A DNA stretch of 13,662 nt from Actinomycetota bacterium (GTDB taxonomy: Bacteria; Actinomycetota; Humimicrobiia; Humimicrobiales; Humimicrobiaceae): contig JADHVN010000026.1 of NCBI GenBank assembly GCA_016783995.1, positions 1 to 13,662 on the forward strand, read 5' to 3'. Shown here one piece after another: positions 1 through 7,314 of the stretch. Each line of letters starts with the position of its first letter. Positions within the stretch are counted from its first letter, which is position 1. The translations under genes were made by a program, and so were the position numbers. Under the pieces are notes generated by a model. That model searched no databases. It was not told the DNA's origin and saw only the letters and a list, made by a program, of their open reading frames with translations.

Positions 1-88
1 TATCTGTAAAACATCTCTGCCCTTTCAAAAAAAGCTTCTGTTTTTCTCTTCTACATAATTTACAAACTGATTCTTTTACCAAGCCCAT
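1..88 (-). CDS. rpsD: 30S ribosomal protein S4, N-terminal fragment (runs off left edge)
   Basis: This is the start of S4, a primary 16S rRNA binding protein that begins 30S assembly and in many bacteria represses its own operon. Only 29 codons are visible. They include Cys9, Cys12 and Cys26, followed by FTD, which matches the zinc-binding N-terminus of S4 (CxxC, then C after 13 residues; the fourth Cys, normally near position 31, lies outside). The stretch KLFLKGQRC is typical of the family. The ATG at 86–88 is the first possible start after an in-frame TAA. An AAGGAGG at 100–106 precedes it with a rather long 11-base spacer. It follows rpsK by 24 bp, as expected in an alpha operon, with rpoA likely next. 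The identification is firm; the rest of the protein cannot be judged. Confidence 0.93.
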   Translation of the reverse strand, partial: MGLVKESVCKLCRREKQKLFLKGQRCFTD

Positions 89-112
89 TTATTATAAATC
101 CTCCTTATTTAT

Positions 113-511
113 CTATGGTCTTCTTCTTTTAGATTGCCTGCATCCATTATGAGGAACAGGGGTAACATCAGTTATAGTTCCGATCTCCAACCCTGCAGCC
201 TGTAGAGATCTTACTGCTGTTTCCCTGCCAGAACCAATGCCCTTTACCATAACGTCCACTTTTACAACACCATGTTCCTGTGCAGTTTTTGCAACTGCAG
301 TAGCAGTTATTTGTGCAGCAAAAGGGGTGCTCTTCCTTGACCCTTTAAAGCCCATTGTCCCCCCACTATTCCAGGCTATAGTATTACCACTCATATCACT
401 AATATTAACAATGGTATTGTTAAAAGTAGATTTAATATGTGCAATTCCATATGGTATATTTTTTTTATCTTTTCTTCTTAACCTTCTTGTGTCAGTTATC
501 TTTCTAGCCAA
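113..511 (-). CDS. rpsK: 30S ribosomal protein S11
   Basis: S11 lines the 30S platform near the mRNA exit channel and contacts S6, S18 and 16S rRNA. The 132-residue product has the usual length. Family blocks are present: [14 protein letters not shown], the [14 protein letters not shown] stretch, VKGIGSGRE, and the C-terminal [11 protein letters not shown]. Asn122-Gly123 corresponds to the Asn-Gly that forms isoaspartate in E. coli S11. One oddity is that the usual Pro-Pro or Pro-Lys after GCR is Gln-Ser here. The start is TTG (509–511), giving MARK. A perfect AGGAGG sits six bases upstream and no better ATG exists. It lies 14 bp after rpsM and 24 bp before rpsD. Confidence 0.97.
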   Translation of the reverse strand: MARKITDTRRLRRKDKKNIPYGIAHIKSTFNNTIVNISDMSGNTIAWNSGGTMGFKGSRKSTPFAAQITATAVAKTAQEHGVVKVDVMVKGIGSGRETAVRSLQAAGLEIGTITDVTPVPHNGCRQSKRRRP

Positions 512-525
512 AATCTACCTCCTGA

Positions 526-909
526 TTATACTGGTTTCTTAATTTTCTTCCTAATTCCAACAGATCTTTTTCTTCCTTTTCTAGTTCTTGAATTAGTATG
601 AGTTCTCTGACCTCTTACCGGTAAACCTCTCTTATGTCTTATTCCTCTATATGAATTTACTTCGATCAACCTTTTTATATTTTGACTGACTTCCCTTCTA
701 AGATCTCCCTCTATTTTTATATTACTATCAATATATTCCCTTACTTTTACTACTTCTCCTTCAGTCAAATCCTTTGGTTTTTTCGCCTTTTCAATTCCTA
801 AATCATCTAAACACTTCTTTGCCAGAGATCTGCCAATGCCAAATATATAAGTTAAAGCTACTACAATATGCTTATTATTTGGTATATCCACGCCTGCAAT
901 TCTTACCAA
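526..909 (-). CDS. rpsM: 30S ribosomal protein S13
   Basis: S13 sits in the 30S head and forms bridges to the large subunit, contacting L5 and the P-site tRNA through its C-terminal tail. The 127-residue product begins with the family signature RIAGVDIP. It carries the helix-two-turn-helix core and the highly conserved [15 protein letters not shown] block (residues 89–103), then a basic tail ending KKIKKPV. The start is TTG (907–909). The sequence TAAGGAGG, which overlaps the rpmJ stop codon, supplies its ribosome binding site six bases away. The gap to rpmJ is only 11 bp, leaving no room for an E. coli-type S4-binding pseudoknot directly before this gene. Confidence 0.97.
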   Translation of the reverse strand: MVRIAGVDIPNNKHIVVALTYIFGIGRSLAKKCLDDLGIEKAKKPKDLTEGEVVKVREYIDSNIKIEGDLRREVSQNIKRLIEVNSYRGIRHKRGLPVRGQRTHTNSRTRKGRKRSVGIRKKIKKPV

Positions 910-920
910 CTAATACCTCC

Positions 921-1034
921 TTAACCCTGTCTTTGTTTATGACGAGGATTCTTGCAAATAACAATTACTTTACCCTCTCTTTTTATAATTCTACAGTTAT
1001 TACAAATTTTTTTTACAGATGGTTTTACTTTCAT
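921..1034 (-). CDS. rpmJ: 50S ribosomal protein L36, zinc-binding (C+) form
   Basis: L36 is the smallest large-subunit protein and helps fold 23S rRNA near the peptidyl transferase region. I read a 37-residue product beginning [14 protein letters not shown] and ending HKQRQG. The zinc ligands are Cys11, Cys14, Cys27 and His32, the pattern of the ancestral zinc-bearing form rather than the Cys-less paralogue induced on zinc starvation. The ATG at 1032–1034 is preceded by GGGGA about nine bases upstream. It lies between infA and rpsM as in most bacteria; the TAA stop overlaps the Shine-Dalgarno of rpsM, which suggests coupled translation. Confidence 0.96.
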   Translation of the reverse strand: MKVKPSVKKICNNCRIIKREGKVIVICKNPRHKQRQG

Positions 1035-1086
1035 CTTAATCGTTCCCCAATAAATTAAATCAGAAATATACTAGTTTTAAACTATA

Positions 1087-1308
1087 TTATTTTTTCCTAA
1101 ATATTATTCTTCCTCTACTTAAATCATATGGTGATATTTCAACTTTTACTTTATCACCTGGTAAAATCTTTATATAGTGCATACGCATTTTTCCAGAAAT
1201 ATGAGCTAAAACTTTATGTCCATTATCAAGCTCAACCCTGAACATAGCATTTGGAAGTGCCTCCATTATTGTTCCTTCAGCTTCAATTACGCCTTCCTTT
1301 TTTGAAAT
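1087..1308 (-). CDS. infA: Translation initiation factor IF-1, apparently starting at AUU
   Basis: IF-1 is a single OB-fold protein that occupies the 30S A site during initiation and aids IF-2 and IF-3. Its core is unmistakable: [45 protein letters not shown] and [10 protein letters not shown]. The gene has no ATG in the right place. An in-frame TTG at 1342–1344 would add 12 unusual residues and has no ribosome binding site. An ATT codon at 1306–1308 gives 73 residues, the normal size, with the usual SKKE-type beginning, and has AAGGGGG five bases upstream. An in-frame TGA at 1357–1359 limits any longer form. I therefore place the start at ATT. The identity is certain and the start is an inference; an ATG misread as ATT would look the same. 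Confidence 0.9.
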   Translation of the reverse strand: MSKKEGVIEAEGTIMEALPNAMFRVELDNGHKVLAHISGKMRMHYIKILPGDKVKVEISPYDLSRGRIIFRKK

Positions 1309-1313
1309 TTTTT

Positions 1314-1320
1314 CCCCCTT
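1314..1320 (-). promoter_or_regulatory. Ribosome binding site deciding the infA start
   Basis: On the minus strand the motif AAGGGGG is followed by AAAAA and then ATT. Its five-base spacing suits initiation at the ATT (1306–1308). The competing upstream TTG (1342–1344) has only TA-rich sequence before it. This placement is the main argument for a non-AUG start. Confidence 0.65.
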
Positions 1321-1358
1321 CTTATAATGATATAGATAGCGCAAATATGTAGAATATC

Positions 1359-1378
1359 AAAAAACAACTGTGTTGTCT
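1359..1378 (-). terminator. Weak hairpin followed by a U tract in the map–infA gap
   Basis: On the minus strand ACAAC, a three-base loop ACA and GTTGT form a small stem, extendable to seven pairs with one G·U. The stem is followed directly by a run of Ts. The form is that of an intrinsic terminator or attenuator, but the stem is short and AT-rich, so termination would be partial at best. It lies about 50 bases before the infA start. Confidence 0.25.
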
Positions 1379-1384
1379 ATATAT

Positions 1385-1410
1385 ATTTTTAAAAGCCGTC
1401 ATTTAAAAAT
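1385..1410. repeat. AT-rich perfect inverted repeat in the map–infA gap
   Basis: The arms ATTTTTAAA and TTTAAAAAT (9 bp each, perfect) flank an 8-base GC-containing loop. Together with the adjacent hairpin it fills much of the 125 bp between map and infA. It could be a protein-binding palindrome, part of an AT-rich promoter region, or chance in AT-rich DNA. No clear -35/-10 pair could be fixed here. Confidence 0.4.
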
Positions 1411-1433
1411 TAAAAGTAGACTGCTTTTTTAGC

Positions 1434-2198
1434 TTAAATCCTTGTTAATATCAAAGGGCCGTCTTCTGTAATTGCTACTGTATCCTCAAAATGACAGGAC
1501 CTCTTGCCGTCCTGTGTCGCCACAGTCCATCCATCCTCCAATATTTTTACTTCGCTGCTGCCTTTATTTAACATTGGTTCTATTGCCAGGACCATTCCTT
1601 TCTTAAGAACCGGACCCTGCCCTGGTGGTCCATAATTTAATATTTGCGGGTCTTCATGCATATTTTTACCTATCCCATGCCCTACAAAATCTCTAACAAC
1701 CGAAAAATTATCAGCCTTTGCCCTTCTCTCTATTTGGTTAGAAATATCTGTAAGCCTTCCCCCAATAACACACTTCTGAATACTTAAATTAAGCGCATCA
1801 TAAGTAGCTTCCCAGAGCCTATCTGTAATTTTATCTGTATTCCCAACTTTTATACTTCTGGCAGCATCACCATAATAACCGCCTATCAATACACCCACGT
1901 CAATAGACACAAGATCTCCATTTTTTACTACTCTTTTGCCAGGAATACCATGAACTACTTCCTCATTAATAGAAACACAAATATTACCAGGAAAAGGCCT
2001 TTTGCTAATCCGCCCCAAATATCCCTTAAATGCTGGAATTGCATTTCTACTGATTATTGTTTCTTCAGCCACTTTATCTAAATAACTAGTTGCAATTCCT
2101 GGCTTTAAAATATTTTTTATTTTTAAAAGAACTTCCGCTACTATTTTTCCAGCTTTATGCATTAATTTTATTTCATCAGCAGATTTGCAAATTATCAT
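1434..2198 (-). CDS. map: Type I methionine aminopeptidase
   Basis: This cytosolic metalloenzyme removes the initiator methionine from nascent proteins whose second residue is small. The 254-residue pita-bread fold is complete. The metal ligands are Asp100, Asp111, His174, Glu207 and Glu238, with the substrate-side histidines His83 (VVHGIP) and His181. The motif GHGIG at 173–177 and the block HFEDTVAITEDGP near the C-terminus are typical. There is no N-terminal zinc-finger extension, so this is the short type Ia form. The ATG overlaps the adk stop as ATGA, which points to translational coupling. The secY-adk-map order is common in Gram-positive-type spc operons. Confidence 0.97.
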   Translation of the reverse strand: MIICKSADEIKLMHKAGKIVAEVLLKIKNILKPGIATSYLDKVAEETIISRNAIPAFKGYLGRISKRPFPGNICVSINEEVVHGIPGKRVVKNGDLVSIDVGVLIGGYYGDAARSIKVGNTDKITDRLWEATYDALNLSIQKCVIGGRLTDISNQIERRAKADNFSVVRDFVGHGIGKNMHEDPQILNYGPPGQGPVLKKGMVLAIEPMLNKGSSEVKILEDGWTVATQDGKRSCHFEDTVAITEDGPLILTRI

Positions 2199-2833
2199 AA
2201 TTTGCTTAAAACCCTTTCAGTTACTTCATCTTCACTGCCATGGCCATCTATATCAATGAGCAAATTTTGCTTACTGTAATAATTAATCAATGGTCTTGTT
2301 TCAGTTTCATATACTTCAAGCCGTTTTTCTATAATATTTTCTTCGTCATCTTTTCGCTTACATAGCTTCCCTCCACAGATCAAGCATTCCATATCAGGCA
2401 TGTTTTCTAAATCACCAATACTATATACACTATTACAGCTGCTGCAAACCATCCTTGATGAAAGTCTTCTAATTATTTCATCTTTTTCTACAAATATATT
2501 TACTACCTTATCCAGCTTCAAATCAAGCAAATCCAGCATATTCTGAAACATTTTTGCCTGTCTTAAATTTCTTGGGAAACCATCCATTACGAATCCACTA
2601 CTTGATTTATACTTGCTAATTTCATTCTTAATCAACTCAATTATTATTTCATCTGATACTAAATTTCCCTTTTTTACAAGATTTTCTACCTTCCTGCCTA
2701 AATATGTATTTTTTTTTATTTCATCTCTTAAAATATTTCCTGTGGAAATATGTGGTATATTAAACCTCTTTGATATATTTTCTGCCTGGGTTCCTTTGCC
2801 AGCTCCAGGATGCCCAAGTAAAACTAATCTCAT
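2195..2833 (-). CDS. adk: Adenylate kinase with zinc-binding LID
   Basis: The enzyme interconverts ATP + AMP with two ADP and sets the cellular adenylate balance. The 212-residue product has the P-loop GHPGAGKGT (7–15), the NMP-binding STGNILRDE region with Arg36, DGFPRNLRQA (84–93), and a long LID. The LID carries CSSC (Cys130, Cys133) and CLIC (Cys150, Cys153), a four-cysteine zinc site that stabilises many Gram-positive-type kinases and is absent from the E. coli enzyme. Catalytic Asp162 and Asp163 lie in RKDDEE. The gene overlaps both secY and map by ATGA, so its translation is probably coupled to both. Confidence 0.97.
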   Translation of the reverse strand: MRLVLLGHPGAGKGTQAENISKRFNIPHISTGNILRDEIKKNTYLGRKVENLVKKGNLVSDEIIIELIKNEISKYKSSSGFVMDGFPRNLRQAKMFQNMLDLLDLKLDKVVNIFVEKDEIIRRLSSRMVCSSCNSVYSIGDLENMPDMECLICGGKLCKRKDDEENIIEKRLEVYETETRPLINYYSKQNLLIDIDGHGSEDEVTERVLSKL

Positions 2834-4092
2834 TTCAAGAACCCTTCGTAATCTCGCATTATTAGTTGAGACTCTAACTGCCTCATTGTATCCAGCGCTA
2901 CACCTACTGAAATCAATAAAGAAGTCCCTCCAAATCTAAATGGAATATCCATATATATAATCAATATCTCTGGCAGTAAAGCAATTATAGCAAGAAAAAA
3001 AGCACCTGGCAGAGTTATTCTATTTAAAATATTAGTCAGGTAATCTCCTGTGTTTTTGCCAGGTCTGATTCCTGGTATAAATCCACCATATCTTCTAAGG
3101 TTATCTGCGGTGTCCATAGGATTAAATGTAATAGCTGTATAGAAATAAGCAAAGACAATAATAAGAACAGTATAGATAACAGCATATATGGGATTAAAAC
3201 GTCCTCCGATAGTTGGACTTAGAAAATTTGCAAAAGATTGTACCCATTGATTTGGGATAAATTGAGCTATAGTTGCTGGAAAAAGCATAACAGCTACTGC
3301 AAATATAATAGGCATTACTCCTGATTGGTTAACTTTGAGAGGAATATATGTACTCTGTCCGCCAAACACTTTTCTTCCTACAATTCTCTTGGCATATTGA
3401 ACAGGAATCTTCCTCTCCCCCTGTTGTATTATAATTATTGCCATAATTATGCCAATAGCCAAAATAAAAAATAAAATTACAAAAAAAATATTAGCCCCTT
3501 TTAATCTAAAAAGAGTGATAAACTGTCCTGGTAATCTTGATACAATACTCGCAAATATTACAAGGGAAATACCATTGCCTATCCCATGAATATTTATCAG
3601 TTCTCCCATCCACATAATTACTGCTGTACCAGCAGTTAATGTTATAATTATTAGAAAAACATGCATAAAATCAAATACCGGGATAGCACCAAAATTTCTA
3701 AAGAAAAAAACCATTGCAACAGATTGAATTAATGCTAATCCTACTGTCATATAACGTGCAATCTGATTTATTTTTCTTCTTCCTACTTCTCCTTCTTTAG
3801 CTAACTGCTCTAATTTTGGAATTACCACCTGAAGAAGGTTCATTATAATAGATGCTGTAATATATGGCATTATACCTAAAGAAAAAACAGCAAACTTCCC
3901 AAGAGCTCCGCCGGAGAATAGATCCATCATCCCAAGCATCCCAGTTTGAACCTGTTCCATAATTGCACTCGGGTCTACTCCGGGTATTGTAATATTTGCG
4001 CCAAATCTATATAAGGCTAACATACCCAGAGTAAATAATATTCTATTTCTAATTTCTTTAATTCTAAATGCATTTAATACTGCCTGAAACAT
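2830..4092 (-). CDS. secY: Protein translocase channel subunit SecY
   Basis: SecY is the membrane pore through which SecA or the ribosome pushes secreted and membrane proteins. The 420-residue sequence shows about ten hydrophobic segments separated by short basic loops. The plug and second-helix region contains MDLFSGGALGKFAVFSLGIMPYITASIIMNLL. The conserved cytoplasmic loop GGFIPGIRPG lies at 336–345, and the C-terminal segment ends MRDYEGFLK. Length is normal. The ATG directly abuts the TAA of rplO (TAAATG) and the stop overlaps adk, so the gene lies within a tightly coupled run. SecE and SecG are not encoded here. Confidence 0.97.
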   Translation of the reverse strand: MFQAVLNAFRIKEIRNRILFTLGMLALYRFGANITIPGVDPSAIMEQVQTGMLGMMDLFSGGALGKFAVFSLGIMPYITASIIMNLLQVVIPKLEQLAKEGEVGRRKINQIARYMTVGLALIQSVAMVFFFRNFGAIPVFDFMHVFLIIITLTAGTAVIMWMGELINIHGIGNGISLVIFASIVSRLPGQFITLFRLKGANIFFVILFFILAIGIIMAIIIIQQGERKIPVQYAKRIVGRKVFGGQSTYIPLKVNQSGVMPIIFAVAVMLFPATIAQFIPNQWVQSFANFLSPTIGGRFNPIYAVIYTVLIIVFAYFYTAITFNPMDTADNLRRYGGFIPGIRPGKNTGDYLTNILNRITLPGAFFLAIIALLPEILIIYMDIPFRFGGTSLLISVGVALDTMRQLESQLIMRDYEGFLK

Positions 4093-4536
4093 TTAAATTA
4101 CCTCTAGATTCCCTCCTGCTTTTTTTATTTTTTCCCCAGCATTTTTACTGAAAAAGTTTGCTTTTACTGTTAATTTTTTTGTAAGTTTACCATTCCCCAA
4201 TATTTTCACAGGATTATCTTTACTCATTACCAAACCATTCTTCTTCAAGAATTTAATATCAACCACACTTCCATTTTTAAATTCTTCTAACTGCCCAATA
4301 TTTATTATATTAAACTGCTTTTTCCTTGTATTTTTAAATCCCTTTAAATGAGGAATTCTCCTTTGTAGCGGCATCTGGCCGCCTTCAAAGCCAATTCTTA
4401 CCTTACCCCCTGAACGAGAAAGCTGCCCTTTTGTCCCCCTTCCAGAAGTAGTGCCATGGCCTGAGCCATTTCCTCTACCCACTTTTTTCCTTTTCTTTAT
4501 GGATTTTTTAGAGGGCTTTAAATCACAAAGTCTCAC
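4093..4536 (-). CDS. rplO: 50S ribosomal protein L15
   Basis: L15 is a late-assembly protein that links domains of 23S rRNA. The 147-residue product has the glycine- and arginine-rich N-terminal extension (GRGNGSGHGTTSGRGTKGQ), the block RSGGKVRIGFEGGQMPL at 41–57, and the globular C-terminal domain with KVKANFFSKNA-type ending. The start is GTG (4534–4536), with AGGAG nine bases upstream. It is separated from rpsE by 52 bp, where most bacteria carry rpmD, and from secY by zero bases. Confidence 0.96.
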   Translation of the reverse strand: MRLCDLKPSKKSIKKRKKVGRGNGSGHGTTSGRGTKGQLSRSGGKVRIGFEGGQMPLQRRIPHLKGFKNTRKKQFNIINIGQLEEFKNGSVVDIKFLKKNGLVMSKDNPVKILGNGKLTKKLTVKANFFSKNAGEKIKKAGGNLEVI

Positions 4537-4588
4537 TGTATTTTTCTCCTATCTTTCAAACTCTAATTAAACATTTATATAATTTATA

Positions 4589-5137
4589 TTACTTTTCCTG
4601 CTTCTTGCTGGCCTTATCTGGCTTTTCATTAGTTTCTTTACTATCTTTTTTAATATTTTCTTTTTTCTTCCTGCTATCTGTAACTTTTTGATATATTTTT
4701 AATGATTTTAACCCACTTATGGTAGCATTCACTACATTTAATACATTTTGGCTTCCTAATGATTTTGCTAAAATGTCTTTCACTCCTGCCAGTTCCAGTA
4801 TCGCTCTTACCGCTCCGCCTGCAATAACTCCTGTACCGTTAGAAGCAGGCTTCATAAAAACATGCCCTGCTTTATAACTAGCATTTACCTCATGAGGTAT
4901 AGTTCCACCTCTCAGCGGAACATCAAAAATATCTTTACTTGCGCTGTTTATAGCCTTTTTAATTGCAACTGATACTTCATTTGCTTTACCAAAGCCTACT
5001 CCAACTTTACTTACTTTATCTCCAACTGCTACTAAAGCACTAAAACTAAATCTTCTGCCACCTTTAACCACTTTCGCAACTCTATTTATTTTTAAGACCT
5101 TTTCACTTAATTCATTACTATTAGAAATTTCAGGCAC
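4589..5137 (-). CDS. rpsE: 30S ribosomal protein S5 with lysine-rich C-terminal tail
   Basis: S5 helps unwind mRNA at the entry channel and affects decoding accuracy. The 182-residue product has the double-stranded-RNA-binding-like N domain with [14 protein letters not shown] (Lys25-Gly-Gly-Arg-Arg), the [10 protein letters not shown] and [11 protein letters not shown] blocks, and the [14 protein letters not shown]-terminal domain. Residues from about 155 to 182 form a charged Lys/Glu/Asp tail with low complexity, longer than the core family needs. The start is GTG (5135–5137), seven bases from a strong AAGGAGG. It follows rplR by 21 bp. Confidence 0.97.
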   Translation of the reverse strand: MPEISNSNELSEKVLKINRVAKVVKGGRRFSFSALVAVGDKVSKVGVGFGKANEVSVAIKKAINSASKDIFDVPLRGGTIPHEVNASYKAGHVFMKPASNGTGVIAGGAVRAILELAGVKDILAKSLGSQNVLNVVNATISGLKSLKIYQKVTDSRKKKENIKKDSKETNEKPDKASKKQEK

Positions 5138-5158
5138 TAAATATCCTCCTTATAATTA

Positions 5159-5521
5159 TTAGAATTTTAATCCACCTTTCCTGGCTCCTTCTGCTAATGC
5201 TTTAACTCTGCCATGGTATTTATAGCTGCTTCTATTAAATACTACTTTATCAATATTTTTTTTCTTAGCTTCTTTGGCCAATAGTTCCCCTGTCTTAAAG
5301 CTTGTATCTATCTTACCTTTCTTGTTGTTACCGATATCTGCATTCTTACTGGAAATACCCATTAGAGTCTTGCCTGTATTATAATCAACTATTTGGCCAT
5401 ATATATGTCTGTTGCTTCTATAAACACAAAGCACAGGCAAACTTCTATTCATCGCAATTTTATATCTAACTCTTGATTTCCTTCTAAAGCTTTTATCTTT
5501 TCTTTCAATTTTTGTTTTCAT
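5159..5521 (-). CDS. rplR: 50S ribosomal protein L18
   Basis: L18 binds 5S rRNA and, with L5, docks it in the central protuberance. The 120-residue product has the basic N-terminus typical of the family, then RSNRHIYGQIVD, and ends with the characteristic VVFNRSSYKYHGRVKALAEGARKGGLKF. The length is normal. The ATG at 5519–5521 has only a weak AGAG-type binding site upstream, so reinitiation after rplF (18 bp away) may contribute. The order rplF-rplR-rpsE is the standard spc arrangement. Confidence 0.96.
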   Translation of the reverse strand: MKTKIERKDKSFRRKSRVRYKIAMNRSLPVLCVYRSNRHIYGQIVDYNTGKTLMGISSKNADIGNNKKGKIDTSFKTGELLAKEAKKKNIDKVVFNRSSYKYHGRVKALAEGARKGGLKF

Positions 5522-5539
5522 AATACTCTATAAATAAAA

Positions 5540-6091
5540 TTATGTACCTGCCTCAGTAGCAGCAGCCTTTCCAACCTTTCTCCTAATTACTTCCTCCAAA
5601 TATTTTATACCCTTTCCTTTATATGGTTCAGGCTTTCTTATACTTCTAATCTTCGAAGATACTTCCCCCACAACTTGTTTGTCTATCCCTTTAACAATAA
5701 TAGTAGTATTGTCAGGAACATCAAAAGTTATACCCGGTGTTTTTTCTACAATTACTGGATTTGAATATCCTACTAGTATTTCTAAACCTTCTCCCTTTTT
5801 ACTTACTCTATACCCAACACCAATTATTTTTAATGTCTTGCTAAAACCACTGCTTACACCTATAACCATATTATTCACAAGACTCCTGTATAGACCATAC
5901 TTTTTATTAACTTCATTACTTCTTGAAGCAGGGGTAAGTGCAAGCTTATTACCTTCTAAATTTAATTTAATACAATCTTCTACTTCCTGAGATAATTCTC
6001 CCAGCTTACCTTTAACTGCAACCTTATTATTATCAATACTTATATTTACATCTGATGGTATTTCAATAAGCCTCTTTCCAACCCTTGACAC
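5540..6091 (-). CDS. rplF: 50S ribosomal protein L6
   Basis: L6 lies near the factor-binding site by the sarcin-ricin loop. The 183-residue product begins MSRVGKRLIEIP and has two tandem L6 folds. The C-terminal block PYKGKGIKYLEEVIRRKVGKA is the family signature. The start is GTG (6089–6091), seven bases from GAGAGGAG, and no ATG competes. It lies 18 bp downstream of rpsH and 18 bp upstream of rplR. Nothing is missing relative to the usual length of about 180 residues. Confidence 0.96.
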   Translation of the reverse strand: MSRVGKRLIEIPSDVNISIDNNKVAVKGKLGELSQEVEDCIKLNLEGNKLALTPASRSNEVNKKYGLYRSLVNNMVIGVSSGFSKTLKIIGVGYRVSKKGEGLEILVGYSNPVIVEKTPGITFDVPDNTTIIVKGIDKQVVGEVSSKIRSIRKPEPYKGKGIKYLEEVIRRKVGKAAATEAGT

Positions 6092-6109
6092 TTAAATGCT
6101 CCTCTCTTT

Positions 6110-6511
6110 TTACCAGACATAGCAAATTACCTCTCCGCCTACACCCAATTTCTTGGCTTTTTCACCAGTCAGCACTCCCTTTGATGTCGATAATATAGCA
6201 CTACCAAATCCTCCAAGAACTTGTGGCATATTCTTCCTCTCAGCATACACTCTGAGTCCTGGCTTGCTCACCCTTTTTAAGCCCGTTATCATAGGTGTTT
6301 TCTCACTATCATATTTTAACCTAATTTCAATAATATCATTAATGCTCTCTTCTTTAATAACTTCATAGCTGCCTATAAAACCCTCTTCATGTAATATTCT
6401 AGCTATTTCTACCTTCATCTTTGAAGAAGGAATTTTAACACTATCCATCTTTACATTAATTGCATTTCTTATCCTGGTTAACATATCAGCAATAGGATCC
6501 GTAACAGACAT
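6110..6511 (-). CDS. rpsH: 30S ribosomal protein S8
   Basis: S8 binds helix 21 of 16S rRNA and is the known translational repressor of the spc operon in E. coli. The 133-residue product begins [17 protein letters not shown] and ends [12 protein letters not shown], both near-invariant. The [14 protein letters not shown] stretch in the C-terminal domain is the RNA-binding signature. The ATG at 6509–6511 has an AAAGGAGG four to five bases away. It follows rpsN by 13 bp. I could not identify an S8-binding stem-loop in the upstream rplE region by eye. Confidence 0.97.
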   Translation of the reverse strand: MSVTDPIADMLTRIRNAINVKMDSVKIPSSKMKVEIARILHEEGFIGSYEVIKEESINDIIEIRLKYDSEKTPMITGLKRVSKPGLRVYAERKNMPQVLGGFGSAILSTSKGVLTGEKAKKLGVGGEVICYVW

Positions 6512-6524
6512 CTATCCTCCTTTT

Positions 6525-6710
6525 TTACCAACTGGACTTTTTTAGTCCAGGAATTTTCCCTTCATAAGCCATTTGTCTCAGACAAATTCTACATAAACCA
6601 AATTTTCTATAATAGCTTCTCTTTCTGCCGCATTTATTGCACCTATTATATTTTCTTGTCTTGTATCTAGGCTCTTTTTTTTGCTTTTCTATTAGCGATT
6701 TTTTTGCCAA
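6525..6710 (-). CDS. rpsN: 30S ribosomal protein S14, type Z zinc ribbon
   Basis: S14 is a late-binding protein of the 30S head. This is the short zinc-carrying form (often called rpsZ or rpsN1): 61 residues with Cys24-x-x-Cys27 and Cys40-x-x-Cys43, and the ending [15 protein letters not shown]. This form is standard in Gram-positive, Thermus and many deep-branching bacteria, whereas enteric bacteria have a 101-residue Cys-less form. The start is TTG (6708–6710), giving MAKKS, with AGGAGGG four to five bases upstream. It sits between rplE and rpsH, as is typical. Confidence 0.97.
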   Translation of the reverse strand: MAKKSLIEKQKKEPRYKTRKYNRCNKCGRKRSYYRKFGLCRICLRQMAYEGKIPGLKKSSW

Positions 6711-6736
6711 TAAGCCCTCCTATTTACCACTGCTTT

Positions 6737-7288
6737 TTATCTTTTAAAAGGAAATCCAAATTTTTCTAATAAACTCAATGCTTCCTTATCACTTCTTGCA
6801 GTGGTATTAATAGTAATATTCATTCCTTTTACACTCGAAATATTGTCATAACTAACCTCTAGGAATATCAATTGCTCCTTTATTCCAATAGTATAATTCC
6901 CGCAGCCATCAAAACTTTTTTTCGAAAGACCTCGAAAATCCCTAACCCTGGGGATAGCAATACTTAACAATCTATCTAAAAACTCATACATTCTATTTCC
7001 TCGAAGAGTCGTCATGCAGCCAATCGGACTCCCTTCCCTAAGCTTGAAACCAGCAATTGATTTCTTAGCTTTTGTTATTATGGGCTTTTGCCCGGTAATT
7101 TTAGCCAAATCATCAGCTGCAGATTCTAACTCTTTAATATTTTGTAGAGCAGACCCTACTCCCATATTTACAGTTATTTTTGTTAGTTTTGGAACTTTCA
7201 TAATATTTCCATAATTAGATTCCTTCATAATTTGAGGAATTATTTCCTTTTCGTATCGTTCTTTTAATCTTGGCTTCGTCTGTTTCAC
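6737..7288 (-). CDS. rplE: 50S ribosomal protein L5
   Basis: L5 binds 5S rRNA, contacts P-site tRNA and bridges to S13. The 183-residue product has [13 protein letters not shown] near the start, [39 protein letters not shown] and [26 protein letters not shown], all family hallmarks. The start is GTG (7286–7288), with AAGAAGG about ten bases upstream. The next plausible start would remove conserved N-terminal residues. It follows rplX by 26 bp and precedes rpsN by 26 bp. Confidence 0.96.
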   Translation of the reverse strand: MKQTKPRLKERYEKEIIPQIMKESNYGNIMKVPKLTKITVNMGVGSALQNIKELESAADDLAKITGQKPIITKAKKSIAGFKLREGSPIGCMTTLRGNRMYEFLDRLLSIAIPRVRDFRGLSKKSFDGCGNYTIGIKEQLIFLEVSYDNISSVKGMNITINTTARSDKEALSLLEKFGFPFKR

Positions 7289-7314
7289 CTTAATATTACC
7301 TTCTTAATATGCTT

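Noticed and set aside
237..542. Plus-strand open frame of about 100 codons opposite rpsK
   Set aside because: It is antisense to a clear ribosomal gene, has no family resemblance, and its hydrophobic look is what the complement of lysine-rich coding sequence gives.
774..1058. Plus-strand open frame opposite rpsM and rpmJ
   Set aside because: It overlaps two well-supported minus-strand genes and shows no motif or ribosome binding site of note.
1072..1084. Short palindrome TAGTTTTAAACTA just after infA
   Set aside because: One-base loop, AT-only, and no T run after it on the minus strand; not convincing as a terminator.
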